Assembly (NCBI GenBank): GCA_003520455.1
Contig: DOUV01000629.1
Coordinates: 1 to 5,176, forward strand
From: Chloroflexota bacterium
Lineage (GTDB): Bacteria; Chloroflexota; Anaerolineae; Ardenticatenales; Ardenticatenaceae
Direction of reading: 5' to 3'
DNA: 5,176 nt
Shown here in pieces: positions 1-4,691 of the stretch (position 1 is the first letter of the stretch; the number at the start of each line of letters is the position of its first letter). The translations under genes and the position numbers were made by a program. The notes under the pieces are model-generated. The model had not been told where the DNA came from. It ran no database searches and worked only from the letters and a program-made list of their open reading frames with translations.

Positions 1-290
1 ATCGAGGCCGCGCCCGCCGCGCGCCCGGAACCATTGAGTGCGCTAATTCGTTTTGTTTTTGCATCCCAATAGAGCGCGAAACAATCCCCGCCAATGCCTG
101 TCGAAATTGGCTCGACGACGTTAAGCATGGCGGCGGTGGCAATGGCGGCGTCGGCGGCGTTGCCGCCCGCCTTGAGGATATCCAGACCAGCCTGGGCAGC
201 CAGCGGCTGGCTGGTGGCGACCATGCCATTCAGACTCATGACCGTCGAGCGGCGCGACGGGAAACGCGCGCCCCACACTCCCTCCATCAT
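1..290 (-). CDS. Gamma-glutamyltransferase-family protein, N-terminal part (cut by window edge)
   Basis: The minus frame is open from an ATG at 290 to the left edge, giving about 96 residues; the 3' part lies outside. It reads as the N-terminus of the gamma-glutamyltranspeptidase family: a [14 protein letters not shown] stretch near residue 22, then [38 protein letters not shown] and ALNGSGRA. These are the typical early motifs of the large subunit of these Ntn hydrolases, which self-cleave at a Thr far downstream (not visible) and transfer or hydrolyse gamma-glutamyl or related acyl groups. There is no signal peptide, so it resembles the cytosolic GGT/acylase-like class rather than the periplasmic E. 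coli enzyme. Two ATGs are adjacent (290 and 287). AGGAG at 298-294 lies 3 nt from the first and 6 nt from the second, so 287 is equally possible. The family is confident; the exact substrate is not. Confidence 0.9.
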   Translation of the reverse strand, partial: MMEGVWGARFPSRRSTVMSLNGMVATSQPLAAQAGLDILKAGGNAADAAIATAAMLNVVEPISTGIGGDCFALYWDAKTKRISALNGSGRAAGAAS

Positions 291-321
291 CGGCTCCTAT
301 CGTTCTCCTTTGCCTCCAATC

Positions 322-351
322 AGTATACGAGCGGATCTGGCTCAGCGCCAA
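322..351 (-). promoter_or_regulatory. Sigma70-type promoter for the gamma-glutamyltransferase gene
   Basis: On the minus strand TTGGCG (351-346) and TATACT (327-322) are separated by 18 bp. Transcription would start near 315, giving a leader of about 25 nt that contains purine-rich Shine-Dalgarno candidates (AAGGAG 310-305, AGGAG 298-294). The -10 matches 5 of 6 consensus bases and the -35 matches 4 of 6. No operator-like repeat was noticed around it. Confidence 0.6.
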
Positions 352-500
352 CTTGTTCAGCACCCCCAATCGCCGGTTCGAGCCTCCGCCGCAAGATGGC
401 CGCCCACGCCTTCCAGACGCATCGTCCGGACTCAAATTCCGTCTCCATTTTGATGCGTGTCTTCGTCTTGCGTATGGATCGTTGGATCAGGAGAGAAGTG

Positions 501-506
501 TATAAT
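501..506 (+). promoter_or_regulatory. Consensus -10 box upstream of the hydrolase operon
   Basis: A perfect TATAAT lies 158 bp upstream of the first hydrolase start. At the usual 16-18 bp spacing the -35 region (about 477-484, sequence around gatcgttg) is poor. TTGGAT at 482-487 is too close (13 bp) and TTGCGT at 468-473 too far (27 bp). This is therefore either an activator-dependent promoter or one that relies on the -10. A start near 513 would give a ~150-nt leader. It diverges from the gamma-glutamyltransferase promoter about 150 bp away. Confidence 0.4.
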
Positions 507-664
507 GGTGGGTCGCGTGCCATCGCAGGATGAACCACCGGTCGCAGCCCACCCCAGTTTTGCCTGTTTTGATACTGATCGTTCGACAGTATCGGGGACC
601 CCGTTGTGCCTCTGGGTTCCCCCGCGATAACACCCGTCACCTGTGTAGAAAGGATGGTACCGTC
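507..664 (+). other. Long 5' leader of the hydrolase operon with potential hairpins
   Basis: This stretch lies between the putative -10 box and the start at 665. A 7-bp perfect hairpin has arms GATACTG (571-577) and CAGTATC (587-593) with a 9-nt loop. It is followed directly by a small CGGG/CCCG hairpin (593-603). GGTGGG (507-512) can pair with CCCACC (548-553). No run of T follows the hairpins, so they do not look like an intrinsic terminator, and I recognise no known riboswitch. The hydrolase frame stays open back through this leader to an ATG at 530, but the start at 665 is better supported (see that gene). Confidence 0.3.
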
Positions 665-667
665 ATG
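634..667 (+). repeat. Duplicated leader block, copy 1 (pairs with 2129-2160)
   Basis: Both hydrolase genes are preceded by CCGTCACC (634-641 here, 2129-2136 in the second copy), then GAAAGGATGGT, then ATGAA. The distance from CCGTCACC to the start codon is 31 nt here and 29 nt in copy 2. The similarity continues into codons for MNRS..RRW. The duplication unit therefore included the translation-initiation region as well as the coding sequence. Confidence 0.6.
649..654 (+). promoter_or_regulatory. Ribosome-binding site deciding the start of the first hydrolase
   Basis: AAAGGA ends 10 nt before the ATG at 665. The same block, within GAAAGGATGGT, precedes the second hydrolase at nearly the same distance. 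This supports 665 over the in-frame upstream ATG at 530, which lacks a convincing Shine-Dalgarno sequence. Confidence 0.65.
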
Positions 668-2125
668 AATCGGTCGGCCGGCCGGCGGTGGTCACGCAAG
701 ATGCAACCCGTGCTCGGATTCGCTGTGTTGCTAGCGGCGTTCGTGCTCTGGGGTTGGCGAGGTCGTAGCGCGGCGGAACAGCCAGTGCCTCGCCGTGAGA
801 CGCTCCCACCTCACTACGAATTGGCACTGCCACTCGTCGCCCAGCACTTCTGGATTGGCGAGCGGCCGAGCCCAACCTTCGGGGCACAGTTGTTCGAGTT
901 CCAGACCCACGGCCAGACGGCTGAGGTGCTGGAAACCGAGGTGCCGCGGCTCCGCCAGGTCGGCCTCTGGTCACTCCGTACGGTCCTGTACTGGCGCGAT
1001 ATCGAGCCAAACGATACAACTCCGGAGCATTACAACTGGCAATTCTACGATAAGTTCATCGGCGACCTGCGGGCCGAAGGGATCGAGCCACTGATCTCCA
1101 TCGTGGCCTTCCCGCCGTTTGCCACGCGCTACTTCTGTGGTGGGGGCTTCGTCGAGGGCGGCGAGACTGCCTGGCGCGAGTTTGCGCACGCCCTCGTGGC
1201 GCGCTATAGTGCACCACCCTACAACGTGCGCCTCTGGGAAATCGGAAACGAGCCCGATGGCGTCACCTCACTCCCCCCCGGCGGGACTCAGCCGACGCGC
1301 GCTGAAACCGGCTGTTGGGGCAACGTCCCTGCTGACTACGCCTCGTTCCTGCGCATCGGCTATCAAGAGATCAAGGCGATCCAGCCCGATGCGACCGTAA
1401 TCTTCGGCAGCCTGGCCTATGATGTCTTCGAGGCCTGGTTTGTCAAAGACTTCTTCTCGAAAGTCCTGGATGCCGGCGGCGGCCAGTCCTTCGACGTCCT
1501 TGGCTTCCACTGGTTCCCCCGAGCCACGCAGTGGGCCACGGCCGAGGCCAAGGCCCTCGAGCTGCGTCAGTACATGCGCGAGCGCGGGCTGGACAAGCCG
1601 CTCTGGTTGACGGAGACGTACCTCCCCTCCAACCCGCCCGAGCGAGGGAGTCCAGGCGAGCAGGTCGACTTTATCTTGCGCGACTTTGCAGCGATGCGCG
1701 GGGAGGGGATCGTCCGGAAGGTCTGGTGGTACGGCTGGTGGTCAGTGCCGCTCAGCGTCACCCCCGTCGATCGCGGGCTGGTCTGGCCCCAACACCAGCC
1801 CAAGCCGGGCGTTCGCGCCCTGGAGCTGGTGGTTGATCTGACCGACGGCTTCCCGAGTCGTCATAGCACAGCGCAGGTCACAGCCTACCGCTTCGATCGC
1901 CCCTGGCAGAGCGAGCAAGTCTGGGCGCTCTGGGCCCGGGGCAGCTCCCCAGCGTCCATTGAGCTCCCCGCGAGCAGCAATCAACCCGCGGAGGTGATTC
2001 GGCTCGAGGTTGGTGACACCTATGCCACGACGGTGCCGGTCACCACGACAGTTTTGCCCACTTCGAGCGTTTATCAGTTGACAGTACCTGGTACTCCGGT
2101 ATTTGTCCGGATTCCATCTCCATGA
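665..2125 (+). CDS. Secreted clan GH-A-type glycoside hydrolase, copy 1 (486 aa)
   Basis: An exported TIM-barrel glycosidase, probably cutting a plant or microbial polysaccharide; the substrate cannot be read from the sequence. A basic n-region (RRWSRK) and a hydrophobic core at about residues 15-30 end at an Ala-rich RSAA site near 34-37, a plausible signal peptidase I site. The barrel spans about 65-385. GNEPD holds the likely acid/base Glu196 (NEP motif, strand 4) and WLTET the likely nucleophile Glu317 (strand 7), the standard clan GH-A arrangement. C158 (CGGGFVEGG) and C217 (GCWG) could form a disulfide beside the active site. About 100 C-terminal residues are beta-rich, with many T, V and P, consistent with a beta-sandwich appendage. 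The family is probably near GH39/GH5-like proteins, but I cannot fix it. The start at 665 is chosen because the leader and MNRS N-terminus match copy 2; an in-frame ATG at 530 would bury the signal peptide. The stop lies 32 nt before the next gene. Confidence 0.85.
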   Translation: MNRSAGRRWSRKMQPVLGFAVLLAAFVLWGWRGRSAAEQPVPRRETLPPHYELALPLVAQHFWIGERPSPTFGAQLFEFQTHGQTAEVLETEVPRLRQVGLWSLRTVLYWRDIEPNDTTPEHYNWQFYDKFIGDLRAEGIEPLISIVAFPPFATRYFCGGGFVEGGETAWREFAHALVARYSAPPYNVRLWEIGNEPDGVTSLPPGGTQPTRAETGCWGNVPADYASFLRIGYQEIKAIQPDATVIFGSLAYDVFEAWFVKDFFSKVLDAGGGQSFDVLGFHWFPRATQWATAEAKALELRQYMRERGLDKPLWLTETYLPSNPPERGSPGEQVDFILRDFAAMRGEGIVRKVWWYGWWSVPLSVTPVDRGLVWPQHQPKPGVRALELVVDLTDGFPSRHSTAQVTAYRFDRPWQSEQVWALWARGSSPASIELPASSNQPAEVIRLEVGDTYATTVPVTTTVLPTSSVYQLTVPGTPVFVRIPSP

Positions 2126-2128
2126 CGA

Positions 2129-2160
2129 CCGTCACCCGCCTGAAAGGATGGTGTCGTATG
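2129..2160 (+). repeat. Duplicated leader block, copy 2 (pairs with 634-667)
   Basis: CCGTCACC (2129-2136), the Shine-Dalgarno AAAGGA (2143-2148) and the ATG at 2158 mirror the block before the first hydrolase, with small indels between. The Shine-Dalgarno is 9 nt from the ATG. The block fixes the start of the second gene and marks the edge of the tandem duplication. Confidence 0.6.
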
Positions 2161-3645
2161 AACCGGTCGCTTCGCCGGCGGTGGACGCGCTGGGTCCGAT
2201 GCGCGCTGACGCTCGCGCTATTGCTGCTCGCGCTCGCCATCTGGGGCGGCAGCCGTCCTAGTTGGGCCGAACCAGCCGCACCCAGCACTGTTACGGTCCC
2301 AGGACACTACGAGTTGGATCTGCCACTCGTAGCACGGAATTACTGGGTCGGGACACTCCCTGACTCGAATTGGGGAGTGCAGTTCTTTTACTTCCAAGAG
2401 CGCGACCGTCCCGGCGAGGTTATGGGCATCGAGGCACCCCGGTCGCGCAGCCTGGGCATGGCCACGATGCGGTTGGTGGTCGAGTGGCGCAATATCGAGC
2501 GAACCAACACAGTCCCCGCTACTTACGACTGGAGCTACTACGACACACTCGTGCAGGGATACCAGAATCTGGGCTTCGACGTGATCATCGAGATTACCGG
2601 CTACCCACGCTTCGCGACGCGCTACTACTGCGGCGGCGGCTTTGTCGAGGGCGGGCAGGCGAAGTGGCGCGAGTTTATCCACGCGGCCGCCATCCACTAT
2701 GCCTCGCCGCCGTTTAATCTCCGCCTCTTCGAGCTCGGCAATGAGCCCGACCACACCCTCGATCTGAGCCCCGACGATTACGAGCGTGCCCCGGAAGATG
2801 GCGGCGGCGAGCCTACCTTCCCCCAGGTCAGCTGTTGGGGGCCGATCCCGGAACAATATCTCGAGTTTCTCCGCATCGGCTACCGCGAGATCAAGGCCGT
2901 TGCTCCCAAGAGCACCATCCTGCTGGGAAGTATGGGCCTCGATCAGCGTGATGTGGTCTTTATCGGCTCATTTTTGCCGCGCCTCCTGGACCTCGGCGGT
3001 GGCAAGTACTTCGATGTCCTCGGCTACCACTGGTACCCGATCTCGTGGGAGTGGAGCTCGGCCGACCAAAAAGCCCGCTGGCTACTCGACCTCCTGCAGA
3101 GTCACGATCTCACCAAGCCGCTCTGGCTCACGGAGAGTTACCAGGAGTCCTGGCCACCAGAACGAGGCTCGGAGCGCCGCCAGATTGACTTCGTGCTCAA
3201 GGAGATGGTACGGACCCTCGGCACGGGTCGTACCCGCCGGGTCTTCTGGTTCGCTTTCTGGGACGTTCCCTTGGGCCTGGCCAGCATCCAGCGAGGCCTG
3301 GTCAATGCGGATCACACACCGAAACCGGCGGTCCGTGCCGTGGAACTCGCCAGCGCGATGACCTACGGGTACCCGACCGATCTCAGTACGGACACGATCG
3401 AACTCTACCGCTTTGCCCGGCCCTGGCAGCACGATGTCGTTTTCGCCGCCTGGTCGCGCGACAGGATCACTCAGACCATCACGTTGCCCGGCCCGGCACC
3501 GTTCCCGGCCAAGATCACGCGTCTCGAGGCGGGAACCAGCTACTCGAACACGGTCGCCGCCGAGAGCATGCTGGTCCCGAATGACGGTAGCTACCAGCTC
3601 GAGGTAGACTTCGATCCTGTCTTCGTCGCCGCGCCGGTTCCCTGA
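2158..3645 (+). CDS. Secreted clan GH-A-type glycoside hydrolase, copy 2 (495 aa)
   Basis: A paralogue of the preceding gene, roughly half identical by eye and gap-free over residues 1-197. Its signal peptide has a basic RRRWTRW n-region, a very Leu-rich core at about 16-28 and a likely cleavage after PSWA (residue 37). The barrel carries GNEPD with Glu196 as likely acid/base and WLTES with Glu326 as likely nucleophile. C158 and C226 match the paired cysteines of copy 1. The main difference is a 9-residue-longer loop after the acid/base motif (about 200-225), rich in Asp, Glu and Gly, which would lie near the substrate cleft. The C-terminal ~100 residues again look beta-rich. The two genes are 32 nt apart and probably co-transcribed. 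An alternative ATG at 2122 overlaps the previous stop as ATGA and adds 12 residues, but it has no Shine-Dalgarno, while 2158 does. Both copies appear catalytically intact; substrates are unknown. Confidence 0.85.
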   Translation: MNRSLRRRWTRWVRCALTLALLLLALAIWGGSRPSWAEPAAPSTVTVPGHYELDLPLVARNYWVGTLPDSNWGVQFFYFQERDRPGEVMGIEAPRSRSLGMATMRLVVEWRNIERTNTVPATYDWSYYDTLVQGYQNLGFDVIIEITGYPRFATRYYCGGGFVEGGQAKWREFIHAAAIHYASPPFNLRLFELGNEPDHTLDLSPDDYERAPEDGGGEPTFPQVSCWGPIPEQYLEFLRIGYREIKAVAPKSTILLGSMGLDQRDVVFIGSFLPRLLDLGGGKYFDVLGYHWYPISWEWSSADQKARWLLDLLQSHDLTKPLWLTESYQESWPPERGSERRQIDFVLKEMVRTLGTGRTRRVFWFAFWDVPLGLASIQRGLVNADHTPKPAVRAVELASAMTYGYPTDLSTDTIELYRFARPWQHDVVFAAWSRDRITQTITLPGPAPFPAKITRLEAGTSYSNTVAAESMLVPNDGSYQLEVDFDPVFVAAPVP

Positions 3646-3654
3646 GATACCCTG

Positions 3655-3676
3655 GGGCGAGCACCTGTGCTCGCCT
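3655..3676 (+). terminator. Stem-loop 10 nt after the hydrolase operon, weak terminator candidate
   Basis: GGCGAGCA (3656-3663) and TGCTCGCC (3668-3675) form a perfect 8-bp stem with a CCTG loop. No T-run follows, so it could act as an mRNA 3'-end stabiliser rather than as a true intrinsic terminator. Confidence 0.4.
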
Positions 3677-3734
3677 GTCCTCGGCCGTCCAACGCATCCT
3701 GTTCCACTGTGCCTTCGGCGTCGACCGATTCACA

Positions 3735-3770
3735 CGAGCGGCGGGCATATAGATGCCCGTCGCTCGCTTT
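3735..3770 (+). terminator. Strong GC-rich hairpin, likely operon terminator
   Basis: The arms 3735-3748 and 3753-3766 pair over 14 bp, including one G-U pair, around a 4-nt ATAG loop. A short CTTT follows. It lies about 90 nt after the second hydrolase stop and is more stable than the first hairpin. The T-run is poor, so termination is plausible but not certain. Confidence 0.5.
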
Positions 3771-3924
3771 CGGAACGACTCAACCGGAAACGGTCTTCCA
3801 CTCTATCGAATACCCACCCCAAGACCTGACCCAACAACCCACCGTACGTTTGCGCCAGGCAGTTGCTGTCGACAATGGCGCATGAGTACCTTGCCCTGAT
3901 GTTGAACCCCTGTATCGAGAACAC
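3771..3924. other. Intergenic stretch without a recognised feature
   Basis: This lies between the operon hairpins and the compound palindrome. Short frames are open on both strands, for example a 25-codon forward frame at 3875-3952, but none has a Shine-Dalgarno sequence or recognisable protein motifs. I see nothing else here. Confidence 0.4.
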
Positions 3925-4003
3925 CGGTCAAGGCGTCGCGGAGGGGGCATGATCGGAGACTTCGGAAGTCTCGGAAGACTTCGGAAGTCTGACGCCTTGA
4001 CCG
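3925..4003. repeat. Compound palindrome: 13-bp inverted repeat enclosing two identical 15-bp palindromes
   Basis: The outer arms CGGTCAAGGCGTC (3925-3937) and GACGCCTTGACCG (3991-4003) are perfect inverted repeats. Inside, AGACTTCGGAAGTCT occurs twice (3957-3971 and 3976-3990) with a 4-bp CGGA spacer. Each copy is a palindrome around a CGG centre. The whole can fold as two small hairpins on a common stem. It can also fold as one long hairpin with two 7-bp helices split by a G-G mismatch, stacked on the outer stem with a 19-nt bulge on one side. No T-run flanks it, and I see no convincing target-site duplication, transposase or ORF. It may be a small non-autonomous repeat element, a processed RNA structure or a protein-binding site. 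Confidence 0.7.
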
Positions 4004-4064
4004 ACGCTCTAGTGGCTTATGCGTTGCACGCTGCCCCATTTCGTACCCAAACGATGGTCCAGAC

Positions 4065-4094
4065 AAAAAAAGAACGGCGCCTCATGGGCGCCGT
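4065..4094 (-). terminator. Intrinsic terminator of the 6S-like RNA
   Basis: Read on the minus strand, ACGGCGCC (4094-4087) and GGCGCCGT (4081-4074) form a perfect 8-bp GC-rich stem with a 5-nt loop. It is followed by TC and then seven T (complement of 4071-4065). This is the clearest terminator in the window. No gene follows on this strand before the hydrolase operon, so it closes the RNA gene upstream. Confidence 0.85.
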
Positions 4095-4296
4095 ACGCTT
4101 ATGATCCGAAGCAACTTCCCCCACCATGCCGTGTGCTACGGTGGTCATAACCCGCGAATCGCAGGTGGGTTCCTACCCGACAGGGCTACCATTGCACAGG
4201 GCGCCGGTCGCCCCATCTGCTGGAGATCGGATCCCTTGATGACCAATAGGGTTACGCGACTGTGAGCAACACGCACACAGCAGGGGACGCTTCGTA
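4065..4296 (-). ncRNA. ssrS: Structured small RNA, probable 6S RNA
   Basis: This is a free-standing minus-strand transcription unit with its own promoter and terminator, about 230 nt in total or ~195 nt before the terminator hairpin. That is the usual 6S size. The ends pair: CGAAGC (4294-4289) with GCTTCG (4112-4107), CCCC (4286-4283) with GGGG (4122-4119), TGC (4282-4280) with GCA (4129-4127), and GTGTGC (4278-4273) with GCACAC (4136-4131). An open bubble of about 17 nt (4272-4256) faces about 10 nt (4146-4137). Beyond it GTAACCC (4255-4249) pairs with GGGTTAT (4153-4147), and GGGATCC (4235-4229) with GGAACCC (4173-4167) with one mismatch. Closing stem, central bubble and apical stem are the hallmark of 6S RNA, which mimics an open promoter and sequesters sigma70-type RNA polymerase. 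CCCCTGCTGTGTGCG also resembles the 5' part of known 6S RNAs as I remember them. An unrelated structured RNA remains possible. Confidence 0.62.
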
Positions 4297-4301
4297 CACC
4301 T

Positions 4302-4329
4302 AGTATACCACAGTCTTGTCGGGAGGCAA
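4302..4329 (-). promoter_or_regulatory. Promoter of the 6S-like RNA
   Basis: On the minus strand TTGCCT (4329-4324) and TATACT (4307-4302) are separated by 16 bp. Transcription would begin near 4296, just where the paired 5' end of the RNA starts. The same TATACT -10 hexamer appears in the gamma-glutamyltransferase promoter. This box is independent of the siroheme gene upstream. Confidence 0.6.
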
Positions 4330-4684
4330 GCGGAGGGGTTGTAGTCGAACGCGCGTTCGTCTCTTCCAGCGTCAGAATGTCGTAGGGCAGCCGCCGTGCA
4401 GTCTGTGGCGGGGCCGGATAAGATAGCCTCGATTCAAAGATTCTCTTTCTCCTCCTTTGGCATGAGGGCCGGCACGAAGATGCGCCGGCCCTCAGCGCGT
4501 CTGGTGACGATCTGCCTCCATCGCTTGTCACATCTTGACAATGCGACACCACCGCATGGACGGCATCATGACGTTTTACCTCTCGCTGATCCACGCAGAT
4601 TTCTTGATCCTTGCCGAAGTTGCTCAAGAAGCCGCCTGATCCGTGACGGAATTGCTCACGCGTCACGTTTCACGCTTCACATGT
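4330..4684. other. Intergenic region between the RNA gene and the siroheme gene
   Basis: No convincing gene is present in these ~355 bp. They hold an 11-bp perfect hairpin (4463-4494) and most of a heptamer repeat (from 4656). A minus-strand purine run with AAAGGAGG (4458-4451) looks like a Shine-Dalgarno site, but no ATG or GTG follows at a useful distance. The only nearby start is a TTG 13 nt on, opening 21 codons. A forward 32-codon frame at 4541-4639 lacks a ribosome-binding site. Confidence 0.4.
4463..4494. repeat. Perfect 11-bp inverted repeat (hairpin)
   Basis: TGAGGGCCGGC (4463-4473) and GCCGGCCCTCA (4484-4494) pair perfectly around a 10-nt loop. It is about 190 nt beyond the stop of the minus-strand siroheme gene and could end or stabilise that transcript. 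Neither side has a T-run, so I do not call it an intrinsic terminator. Confidence 0.6.
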
Positions 4685-4691
4685 TCACGTC
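4656..4691. repeat. Degenerate TCACGNN heptamer tandem repeat
   Basis: Units TCACGCG (4656), TCACGTT (4663), TCACGCT (4670) and TCACATG (4677) follow one another with a 7-bp period. After one extra T comes TCACGTC (4685). The last unit overlaps the stop codon of the siroheme gene, which is TCA at 4685-4687 read on the minus strand. The repeat therefore abuts or slightly shapes that gene's 3' end. The pattern looks like a decayed short tandem repeat. Confidence 0.6.

Noticed and set aside
94..453. Forward 119-codon and overlapping reverse frames at the left end
   Set aside because: They lie opposite or out of frame with the clear gamma-glutamyltransferase N-terminus and its promoter, and show low-complexity Ala/Arg/Pro composition.
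2218..2856. Reverse 212-codon open frame
   Set aside because: It is the antisense of the second hydrolase, a usual shadow in GC-rich coding DNA, with no recognisable motif or ribosome-binding site.
3875..3952. Forward 25-codon frame starting MAHEYL
   Set aside because: It is too short, has only a weak ribosome-binding site, and its end overlaps the arm of the compound palindrome.
3925..4003. Considered as a transposon-derived miniature element with target duplication
   Set aside because: The inverted arms are present, but the flanks do not show a convincing direct duplication, so I left it as an unexplained repeat.
4065..4296. Considered signal recognition particle RNA, RNase P RNA, tmRNA or a cobalamin riboswitch
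   Set aside because: The expected hallmark sequences (GGAAG-type SRP loop, GAGGAAAGTCC of RNase P, tmRNA ends, B12-box GCCACTG) were not found, and no gene follows downstream on this strand for a riboswitch to control.
4541..4639. Forward 32-codon frame preceded by TTGACA at 4535
   Set aside because: The peptide looks mildly hydrophobic and protein-like, but there is no Shine-Dalgarno, no -10 at a proper distance from TTGACA, and no known match.
4145..4666. Reverse 173-codon open frame
   Set aside because: It runs through the 6S-like RNA and its promoter, has an Arg/Ser/Pro-rich composition, no recognisable domain and no good Shine-Dalgarno site.
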